A stretch of 7,051 nt of DNA from Methanobacteriota archaeon (GTDB lineage: Archaea > Thermoplasmatota > Poseidoniia > Poseidoniales > SP79): positions 82,593 to 89,643 of the forward strand of contig PAZI01000027.1 of the NCBI GenBank assembly GCA_002715545.1, in the 5' to 3' direction. The notes under the pieces are model-generated. The model did no database searches. It saw only the letters and a list, made by a program, of their open reading frames with translations, and was not told the DNA's origin. Within the stretch, counting starts at the first letter, position 1, and each line of letters begins with the position of its first letter. This document shows, piece by piece, positions 1 through 5,549 of this stretch. A program made the position numbers and the translations under genes.

Positions 1-41
1 TTCTAAAATTTTATTTTAATAAAAAATGGAGATTTTACAGC
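1..41. other. short AT-rich stretch after the J-domain gene
   Basis: These bases lie downstream of the J-domain stop codon. They are almost pure A and T with no start codon plus ribosome binding site on the minus strand and no GC-rich hairpin that would mark a terminator. The next gene, if any, starts outside the window. Confidence 0.4.
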
Positions 42-728
42 TTATCGTGATAAAAGCTTTTCCAGGATATCAGAGACATCTTCTTTTGTTAAATTATTTA
101 TGCCATAATGTGGTAGTACTGATAATAACAAACCCTCTCTTATCGCGGGATTGTCATATGATTCGCACCACACCCAAGGCAAAGACTCTGTTATTTTCTG
201 CAGTTCTTCTTTAATCGAAGTTCTTCTTTTCTCATTATATTTCAGCTCTAATTCTGGATCTAAATTATTTTCTATTGATAACAGATTACATATTTCTAAA
301 AGCATATCATAGTTTTCTTCGAAAACAGCTTCGTTTGCTTTTGCGTATAAATCTTCCAGCTCTTTTGCATTCGGCTGATCTCTAACTTTGTCAGGATGTG
401 TTTTTAACGCAATTTTTCGAAATGCTTTCTTGGCCCACTCTGGCGTATTCGGCTTTAATTCTACTTCGTCTAATTTTTTCTCATCTTTATAATGATGAAA
501 CGAATTTCCGCCTAAGGTCTGTTTCTCTTCTTTTTCATTGGAGGTCGGCTCTGTCTTGGGTGACAAGTGCTCAAGTATAAACTTTAAATCAGAGCTCCAC
601 TCTAATGAATATTCAGTTAAGGCGTCTTCACATTCTAGCAGATATGATGAAAGCATTGACAGCTCAGCCTTCGCTTTACGAAGTTCTCTTAAAATTTGTC
701 TTTGCTTTATTTTTTCTTTGTAGCTCAC
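42..728 (-). CDS. J-domain (DnaJ-like) co-chaperone protein
   Basis: This 228-residue protein carries a central J domain, the module that binds Hsp70 (DnaK) and stimulates its ATPase. Residues 96-115 form the basic helix II (PEWAKKAFRKIALKTHPDK), with the essential HPD triad at 111-113. Helix III follows at about 121-152. The Gly/Phe linker and the zinc-finger domain of full DnaJ are absent. Residues 1-50 are a charged, probably coiled helix, followed by a flexible linker to about 92. The C-terminal 75 residues are unrecognised and include a Trp-rich patch (PWVWCE, 184-189). The start is GTG at 728-726 with no clear Shine-Dalgarno sequence. An internal ATG at 656 (residue 25) has only a weak GAG upstream, so the start is uncertain. 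It is the last complete gene in the window and follows the 77-residue gene by 19 bases. The likely partner is the host DnaK, by inference. Confidence 0.85.
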   Translation of the reverse strand: MSYKEKIKQRQILRELRKAKAELSMLSSYLLECEDALTEYSLEWSSDLKFILEHLSPKTEPTSNEKEEKQTLGGNSFHHYKDEKKLDEVELKPNTPEWAKKAFRKIALKTHPDKVRDQPNAKELEDLYAKANEAVFEENYDMLLEICNLLSIENNLDPELELKYNEKRRTSIKEELQKITESLPWVWCESYDNPAIREGLLLSVLPHYGINNLTKEDVSDILEKLLSR

Positions 729-747
729 AAAGATAAATATTAAAATG

Positions 748-981
748 TTATGCTGGTGTCTCGTCTAAATTGTTGGATTTTTCAATTTCCTCCATCATCT
801 TTTCTATGTTGGATTCAAATTGCGCCTTAAACTCTTCTGTGGCCTCTAGAGTACCTGATTCACCTTCAACTAATTTCATCATTCTTAAGTTGTCAACAAT
901 ATCTGTACCTGTAATCATTGCGATTTGCAACGCCTTGCATATGTAGACGATTACATCATCGCTAAAATTAAACTCTTTCAT
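748..981 (-). CDS. small hypothetical protein, 77 residues
   Basis: I do not recognise this protein. It starts MKEFNFSDDVIVYICKALQ, has a helical N-terminal half containing the segment ITGTDIVDNLRMMKL (24-38), and an acidic, Glu- and Lys-rich second half (about 44-77) that looks like an amphipathic or coiled helix ending in a flexible tail. The single cysteine is C15. No membrane segment or signal peptide is seen. Its ATG follows the glycosylase stop by three bases, and AGGGGT in the end of the glycosylase gene stands five bases before it, a good ribosome binding site. The J-domain gene follows after 19 bases. The context points to coordinated expression with both neighbours, but gives no function. 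Confidence 0.75.
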   Translation of the reverse strand: MKEFNFSDDVIVYICKALQIAMITGTDIVDNLRMMKLVEGESGTLEATEEFKAQFESNIEKMMEEIEKSNNLDETPA

Positions 982-984
982 ATT

Positions 985-1791
985 TTACCCCTGAACTTCT
1001 GGTACCCAGTGCGTTGTTCTGCCATCTGGTGTCTTTTCTTTTTTGACAGGATTTCCATCTGGATCACTATCTTGATTATAAACTAAAAAACGAGAATTGT
1101 TATCACCAATTTCACCATAAAAATCTTTATACGAATTTATCGTCGTACCGCCTGTTTGAAACGATTCCCTCATTACAGATTTTATTGATTTATTTAATAT
1201 TTTTAAATTCGCATCTGATAGGTCTCTTACTTTTCTAAACGGGCTTATTCTTGCAAGATAAAGAGACTCTGCCTTTATATAGTTCCCTACACCGGCGACA
1301 ACTGTTTGATCTAGTAGCGCTTTAGTTATATTAAGATCGTCTTTTTTTCTTAAAGAAGAAAGAAATACCTCGTTACTAATATCATCGGCCAGCATATCCG
1401 GGCCAAATGAAGCTAATTTCATTGCCAGTTGTTTTGGATCAAAAGAAAACTTAATAGTCCCAAAATTTCTCATATCATTGAAATACGCTATTTTTCCATT
1501 TGAGAATCTTAAAGATACCCGTGTGTGATTTGAGCTTGACTTTTCCCAAGCACCGGTCATTCCTAGGGTCGACCAAAGACTGCTTTTGTCTTGAAAGATG
1601 AAATAGATAAATTTACCATGCACCCCAACACCCTGGATTTGTAATGGTAGCTTTTTTTTAAAATCCTCTAAGCCTGGTAATTCTTTTTTAGAATACCTAC
1701 CAGACACTATATTAATGCTTTCTAGTGTGTCACCACCGATATAATCACCTAAAAAAAGGGCATATTTTCTGCACTCTGGTCCCTCAGGCAT
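985..1791 (-). CDS. Fpg/Nei-family DNA glycosylase with zincless finger
   Basis: This 268-residue protein is a bifunctional base-excision DNA glycosylase/AP lyase that would remove oxidised bases from DNA. The start is fixed by MPEGPE: Pro2 becomes the catalytic N-terminal amine and Glu3 assists. K60 in VHGKFIYF is the conserved beta-hairpin lysine. LGMTG at 76-80 holds the intercalating methionine position, and DMRNFG at 106-111 the void-filling arginine. The helix-two-turn-helix motif spans about 152-184, with AGVGNYIKAESL and N170. Standard Fpg ends in a four-cysteine zinc finger. Here residues 233-267 contain no cysteine and read VYNQDSDPDGN, then DGRTTHWVPEVQ, resembling the zincless finger of NEIL1-type and plant/fungal enzymes, with R258 as the probable DNA-contacting arginine. 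GGAG stands 11 bases before the ATG, a rather long spacing. Whether it prefers 8-oxoguanine or oxidised pyrimidines cannot be read from the sequence. Confidence 0.93.
   Translation of the reverse strand: MPEGPECRKYALFLGDYIGGDTLESINIVSGRYSKKELPGLEDFKKKLPLQIQGVGVHGKFIYFIFQDKSSLWSTLGMTGAWEKSSSNHTRVSLRFSNGKIAYFNDMRNFGTIKFSFDPKQLAMKLASFGPDMLADDISNEVFLSSLRKKDDLNITKALLDQTVVAGVGNYIKAESLYLARISPFRKVRDLSDANLKILNKSIKSVMRESFQTGGTTINSYKDFYGEIGDNNSRFLVYNQDSDPDGNPVKKEKTPDGRTTHWVPEVQG
987..992 (-). promoter_or_regulatory. ribosome binding site of the 77-residue gene
   Basis: The minus strand reads AGGGGT, then AAAAT and ATG. It overlaps the last codons and stop of the glycosylase gene and supports the start at 981. 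Confidence 0.65.
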
Positions 1792-1831
1792 AGGTCAAAT
1801 GTCTCCATGAAATATAATGATTCATGAATAA

Positions 1832-1860
1832 ATTATAGCTATTTTTTTAGTTTTTTTAAA
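1832..1860 (-). promoter_or_regulatory. possible sigma70-like promoter upstream of the glycosylase gene
   Basis: In the only sizeable gap of the operon, the minus strand carries a perfect TATAAT at 1837-1832. TTTAAA (four of six matches to TTGACA) lies exactly 17 bases upstream at 1860-1855. Transcription would start near 1825, giving a leader of about 34 bases containing GGAG before the glycosylase ATG. The stretch is extremely AT-rich, so chance matches are likely. It would allow the glycosylase, the 77-residue protein and the J-domain protein to be expressed apart from the upstream genes. Confidence 0.4.
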
Positions 1861-1862
1861 AA

Positions 1863-2183
1863 TTATTTAATAAAATTTATAGCCCAAGCAAATATTGCCA
1901 TGGCAGCTTGAGCGACGGCAAAAATAGTGATCGACTTGGTTTTAAAATGTTTTAGGCTTTCGACATCATTAGCCAGTGTTTGAAGTTGGGTGGGAGACAC
2001 TACTTCATCAACTTTTTCTTTCCATTGCCTTAGCTCAGTTACTCTATCTTCCCTGTCTCGTAAAAGCGCAATATCTTGTTTAAGATCATGCACTTCGTCC
2101 TTAAGTGATTCGATTCCTGTTGAAAGAGTTTCTAACTCTTTTAGCACTAGTTTTGAGTATTCGGCCCATCCGTTCTCAGACAT
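1863..2183 (-). CDS. small coiled-coil protein with C-terminal membrane anchor
   Basis: I chose the start at 2183, giving 106 residues beginning MSENGWAEYSKLVLKEL. GCGGAG lies nine bases before this ATG, whereas the longer in-frame ATG at 2201 (six residues more) has only weak purine-rich sequence upstream. Residues 12-60 are heptad-like and charged, indicating a coiled coil. A second short helix lies around 64-80. Residues about 85-104 are a single hydrophobic segment ending INFIK, so the protein probably sits in the inner membrane with its coil in the cytoplasm; topology is inferred. This architecture recalls the XhlA-type lysis accessory proteins of other phages and small proteins common in marine myophages, but no endolysin or holin gene is visible here, so a lysis role is only a possibility. 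Its start overlaps the preceding gene by eight bases (ATGTCTGA). Confidence 0.75.
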   Translation of the reverse strand: MSENGWAEYSKLVLKELETLSTGIESLKDEVHDLKQDIALLRDREDRVTELRQWKEKVDEVVSPTQLQTLANDVESLKHFKTKSITIFAVAQAAMAIFAWAINFIK

Positions 2184-2400
2184 TATCTTCGGCTCCGCCA
2201 TTTATGGTTTCTTTTATTGAAGCCTGAATTTCTCTCAACTCACGAATGACAGCATCATTCTCTTTACAACTCGGCTTATACTTGTCTAAACATTCATCAA
2301 ACTTCAACCAAAGAGAAACCAAAGCAGAGCTAACCTTCTTACCCCTTGCTCGAGAAGCAAGTTTCTGTCGGAGCGTCTCTAAATGATCATATTTCCCCAT
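2176..2400 (-). CDS. small hypothetical protein, 74 residues
   Basis: I do not recognise this protein. It begins MGKYDHLETLRQKLASRARG, is predicted to be mostly helical and is rich in Lys, Arg and Glu, with no signal peptide or membrane segment. A basic stretch (RARGKK, 17-22) is followed by a helix with two cysteines (C37, C45) that do not form a recognisable metal site. It starts 26 bases after the ClpP-like gene and its TGA overlaps the start of the next gene by eight bases. There is no clear Shine-Dalgarno sequence before its ATG, only AT-rich sequence. Support for coding comes from the operon position, the tight overlap and an uninterrupted frame with protein-like composition. A small DNA-binding or protein-binding phage accessory protein is possible but unproven. 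Confidence 0.65.
   Translation of the reverse strand: MGKYDHLETLRQKLASRARGKKVSSALVSLWLKFDECLDKYKPSCKENDAVIRELREIQASIKETINGGAEDNV
2193..2198 (-). promoter_or_regulatory. ribosome binding site that decides the start of the coiled-coil/membrane gene
   Basis: The minus strand reads GCGGAG, nine bases before the ATG at 2183-2181. It lies inside the longer candidate reading frame, just after the alternative ATG at 2201-2199, and therefore favours the shorter protein. Confidence 0.55.
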
Positions 2401-2426
2401 GCTTTTAAATATGGAGAAATCTATGT

Positions 2427-3029
2427 TTATTCTAATTCTATTTCGACTGAAACGCCTATTGTTATCTTTGGAATCCTTAGCTGATTAGCCATCCCATGTT
2501 TCTTTGCTTCTTCTGCATCAAGAAACCAATCTGCATGCTTTTTCTTATCAACAATCTTCATAAAATAATCATCTTTTTTTCCGCAATTTCTTGCCATCAT
2601 GGTGTATATTTTAGTATTTAAGCGATCGGCTTCCTTCGCACCAGCTTTAAGCTCCTCTACCTTACCCCAATCCATGGATGAAACATCATGAATCATAACC
2701 GTTGCATTTGGGTCCATAAATCGGAGACCCTCTTCCCCAAATGAAAATAAAACAGCGCCGCAGCTCATCGCTTTACCCTCGACTATCGTGGCAATCGGAA
2801 GCTCAGAGTGTTTAATTGCTGATATCATTGACATCAAGCTATAGACTTGACCGCCATAAGAATCAATAACTACGGGAATTACCTTTTGTCCCGTATTGTG
2901 CGCTCGCGCAATTTCTTGATCAAATTTTTTCGCAGCATCCTCATCGAATTTATTAACCCTGACTATTACGGGGTTATGACGCATTTCTACTTCTTTTATT
3001 AACGGTGATATTTTAGTCATCCACTTCAT
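2427..3029 (-). CDS. ClpP-like serine peptidase (S14 / ClpP-crotonase fold)
   Basis: This 200-residue protein has the length and motif order of ClpP. It shows IDSYGG at 55-60 (the INSPGG oxyanion-region motif of ClpP, with D and Y substituted), the nucleophile S89 in GKAMSCGA, H114 in VMIHD, and a probable catalytic D167 in ADWFLDAEEA followed by KHGMAN, which matches the usual EYGLID ending. A charged handle region, about 118-150, lies between His and Asp as in ClpP. The triad appears intact, so peptidase activity is likely. Phage S14 proteins often mature the prohead, but those normally sit beside portal and capsid genes; this one follows ribonucleotide reductase by 12 bases. It could instead supplement or modify host Clp proteolysis. 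I see no Clp ATPase gene nearby. The start is fixed by AAGGAGAG six bases before ATG. Family is firm, role is open. Confidence 0.9.
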   Translation of the reverse strand: MKWMTKISPLIKEVEMRHNPVIVRVNKFDEDAAKKFDQEIARAHNTGQKVIPVVIDSYGGQVYSLMSMISAIKHSELPIATIVEGKAMSCGAVLFSFGEEGLRFMDPNATVMIHDVSSMDWGKVEELKAGAKEADRLNTKIYTMMARNCGKKDDYFMKIVDKKKHADWFLDAEEAKKHGMANQLRIPKITIGVSVEIELE

Positions 3030-3035
3030 ATTTTA

Positions 3036-3043
3036 CTCTCCTT
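3036..3043 (-). promoter_or_regulatory. strong ribosome binding site of the ClpP-like gene
   Basis: The minus strand reads AAGGAGAG, then TAAAAT and ATG. The site overlaps the reductase stop codon, suggesting translation of the two genes is coupled. Confidence 0.75.
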
Positions 3044-5537
3044 AAGAACACTTGGAATAGCCACAAGAGGTACATGCAACACACCCCTCTTGGTACTTCA
3101 TAGAGTCTTCTGCCCCACATTCAGGACACACTCTGCTCCCACCTGGGATTGTGCCGTCATTTATATACTTTTTTAACACCCTGGATACAACTCGTGCAAA
3201 TGAAAATAAATGAGCGTCTCTATCTTTTTGTAGTTGCTCAACGATATAGTGAATAGGTGCGCCATGGCGCAAAGCCAAAGAAATAATTCTCGTAAACCCA
3301 GCATGATCAGGATTATCAAAAACCTTTACAATATCTTTAACAACTACTTCGTTCCCATTTTCGCCAAAGTGTAAATCATATTTAGACGGCATAGTCTTTC
3401 TGACACGCTTTGTAATTTTACCAGAACTATAAGCCGCTGGAATCTCTATAAACTCCGACTTACCACCTAGGACTTCGTAGGGCCTACCGTCCATTAAACC
3501 AATTAATATCGTCCACGCCTCACCTTTAACTTGTGATCTATGTATTTCACATGACAAAGTCTCTGGGCGCCTAGGTGCGTTAATATTTTGGATTTTTTGC
3601 TCAGAAATATCTGGGGCTTCATTACTGACGAGTACGCCCGTTCTACAACCATCGCGATAAATGGTCACCCCTTTGCAACCGCTTTCCCATCCTGCCATAT
3701 ATACGCTTTTAACAGTCTCGATACTAGTGTCTGCTGGCAGATTTGTTGTATTAGAAATTGCATGGCAAACCCATTTTTGAGCCGCGGCTTGCATTTTAAC
3801 TTTTGCGACCCAATCAATTTCATTCGCTGTTGCGCCTGAATATGGGCTTAATTTAACCAGCTTATCGTTGTTTGTTGTATCCACCGTGTCTGGTGAAAGA
3901 GTCTCCATCCATTTTTTGAAACCATGATGGTATACTGTATATTCTTGCCACTTATCGCCACTATCATCCGTAAAATCAACTCGACCGTCTAAATCATTTT
4001 CAGTTAATTTTTTTCTTCTCATATAATGAAGCATAAACGCAGGTTCGATTCCAGATGTAGTTTGTGTTAATACTGATACTGAACCTGCTGGCGCTGTAGT
4101 TGTAATTGCGATATTTCTTCTACCGAACTTTTTACTTAACTCAAGGATTTCAGGATCTTTTTCCCAAATACGACTTAAGAATGGATGATCCTTTTCAAGA
4201 TTATGATCGTGGACTGGAAATGAGCCTCTTTCTTTTGCAAGAATGCACGAAGATTTATAAGCGCTGGTTGCTAGATTCGAATATACTTCTTCAGTCATCT
4301 TGATTGATTCTTTTGATCCATACGTAATGCCTAAAGAAGCCAACATATCACCCAAACCAGTAATTCCTAATCCCGTTCTACGACCTTGAATAGCTCGACT
4401 TTTTACATTATTCCACATATCCAACTCAATAGCTTTTACGTGACTAGGCTCAGGATCAGATTCAATCTTATTAATAATTTTATCGATTTGCTCAAGCTCT
4501 AAATCGATCATATCGTCCATTAATCTTTGTGTCTTTATTACAACTTCGGAAAATTTATCCCAATCAAATTTTGCGCTCTTGGTAAACGCTGAATCTACAA
4601 ACGAAGTTAAATTTACTAACATTAGACGGCAGCTGTCATAGGGAGAAAGGATAATTTCCCCACAAGGATTTGTAGAGGTTGATCCAAAACCATCAGCTGT
4701 GTATATGTCTGCTGGAGTCATTGATTTCGCTGTATCCCAGAATAAAATACCAGGTTCAGCGCAGGCGTGAGCTGACTCTATAATTTGATCCCAAATCTCG
4801 TTAGCCGACGCCATCTTCGAAACATCAGGACTCTTACTGTCTACTGGCCAGCGTAATTGGACTTCTTTTTCTTCTTTTACAGCTTTCATAAACTCATCAG
4901 TTAATCGAACACTAATGTTGGCGCCTGTAACGCGCTTCAAGTCCCTTTTAATTTTTATAAAGTCTAAAACCTGTGGGTGATGGACAGATATTGTTAACAT
5001 TAGAGCCCCACGACGGCCGTTCTGGGCTACCTCTCGACAGGAGTTTGAGAACCTATCCATGAATACTTCAATCCCATCTGTGGTCCTCGCGCAGTTACCC
5101 GTGGCTTGGCCCTTTGGGCGAATAGTCGATACATCAAATCCAACTCCGCCGCGGCGTTTAGCAATTTGGACTAATTCCTGATCTACTTTCAAAATTCCGC
5201 CATAGGAGTCAAACGGGCTTTCAATCACAAAGCAATTTGAAATTGATTGTACCTGAAACTGATTTCCAATACCGGACATTGGTGAACCTTGAGGCACAAC
5301 GTACTTAAACTGATCAAATAACTCGAATATCTCTTTTTGCGTTAGCGGATTTTTATATCTGGATTCTATTCTATGAAATTCGCTAGCTAATCGGCGATGC
5401 ATCTGTTCAGGATTTGTTTCTAAAATATTCCCATCTCGGTCTGTTAAAGCGTATTTTGTTACAAAAACGTTTGCCGCTAACTCATCCCCACCAAAGTATT
5501 CTAGGCTTTCTGATAGTGCTTTTTCGAAATTTCCCAT
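3042..5537 (-). CDS. nrdJ: adenosylcobalamin-dependent (class II) ribonucleotide reductase
   Basis: This 831-residue enzyme converts ribonucleotides to deoxyribonucleotides, using a radical generated from coenzyme B12, and so supplies precursors for phage replication. There is no N-terminal ATP cone. The 10-stranded barrel core carries the active-site cysteine in SNCFVI (C102), the NPCGE motif at 290-294 (N290, thiyl-radical C292, E294), and the partner segment SPYDSCRLMLVNL with C303. TAPAGSVSVL at 481-490 matches the substrate-phosphate loop, and KGVTIYRDG lies at 622-630. The tail from 804 holds CPEC, CVAC, SCG and a final C830: a zinc-ribbon-like and redox-active end typical of NrdJ, where C-terminal cysteines re-reduce the active site. 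There is no NrdB partner or NrdG activase in the window, which fits class II. No intein interrupts it. The ATG is preceded by TTAGGAG five bases away. Its place right after the helicase fits a replication operon. Confidence 0.95.
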   Translation of the reverse strand: MGNFEKALSESLEYFGGDELAANVFVTKYALTDRDGNILETNPEQMHRRLASEFHRIESRYKNPLTQKEIFELFDQFKYVVPQGSPMSGIGNQFQVQSISNCFVIESPFDSYGGILKVDQELVQIAKRRGGVGFDVSTIRPKGQATGNCARTTDGIEVFMDRFSNSCREVAQNGRRGALMLTISVHHPQVLDFIKIKRDLKRVTGANISVRLTDEFMKAVKEEKEVQLRWPVDSKSPDVSKMASANEIWDQIIESAHACAEPGILFWDTAKSMTPADIYTADGFGSTSTNPCGEIILSPYDSCRLMLVNLTSFVDSAFTKSAKFDWDKFSEVVIKTQRLMDDMIDLELEQIDKIINKIESDPEPSHVKAIELDMWNNVKSRAIQGRRTGLGITGLGDMLASLGITYGSKESIKMTEEVYSNLATSAYKSSCILAKERGSFPVHDHNLEKDHPFLSRIWEKDPEILELSKKFGRRNIAITTTAPAGSVSVLTQTTSGIEPAFMLHYMRRKKLTENDLDGRVDFTDDSGDKWQEYTVYHHGFKKWMETLSPDTVDTTNNDKLVKLSPYSGATANEIDWVAKVKMQAAAQKWVCHAISNTTNLPADTSIETVKSVYMAGWESGCKGVTIYRDGCRTGVLVSNEAPDISEQKIQNINAPRRPETLSCEIHRSQVKGEAWTILIGLMDGRPYEVLGGKSEFIEIPAAYSSGKITKRVRKTMPSKYDLHFGENGNEVVVKDIVKVFDNPDHAGFTRIISLALRHGAPIHYIVEQLQKDRDAHLFSFARVVSRVLKKYINDGTIPGGSRVCPECGAEDSMKYQEGCVACTSCGYSKCS

Positions 5538-5542
5538 TTTTT

Positions 5543-5549
5543 CTCCTAA
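5543..5549 (-). promoter_or_regulatory. strong ribosome binding site of the ribonucleotide reductase
   Basis: The minus strand reads TTAGGAG followed by five A residues and the ATG. It fills the 12-base gap after the helicase stop and supports the start at 5537. Confidence 0.75.

Noticed and set aside
39..58. Imperfect inverted repeat at the end of the J-domain gene (AGCTT...AAGCT), considered as a terminator
   Set aside because: The stem is short, AU-rich and bulged, lies partly inside the coding sequence and is not followed directly by a T-run; the T-run on the minus strand begins about 14 bases later.
26..214. Plus-strand open frame over the end of the J-domain gene
   Set aside because: It lies antisense to a well-supported gene, has a biased hydrophobic composition and no recognisable domain.
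398..723. Two plus-strand open frames over the J-domain gene
   Set aside because: Both are shadows of the minus-strand coding sequence, with no ribosome binding site and no protein-like motif.
1813..1818. TATAAT on the plus strand
   Set aside because: No plus-strand gene lies downstream, and the region is so AT-rich that such matches are expected by chance.
1990..2220. Plus-strand open frame rich in serine
   Set aside because: The Ser-rich composition is what antisense reading of the coiled-coil gene produces; no independent evidence.
2427..3029. SppA/S49 signal-peptide peptidase instead of ClpP
   Set aside because: The Ser-His-Asp order and spacing, the MIH motif and the DAEEAKKHGM ending fit ClpP; S49 enzymes use a Ser-Lys dyad and a different layout.
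3588..4303. Plus-strand open frames within the ribonucleotide reductase gene
   Set aside because: They are antisense to a fully conserved enzyme and show no features of their own.
3042..5537. Possible intein or intron in the reductase, as in some phage nrd genes
   Set aside because: The frame is continuous at normal NrdJ length, and the motifs around C102, C292 and C303 are not interrupted.
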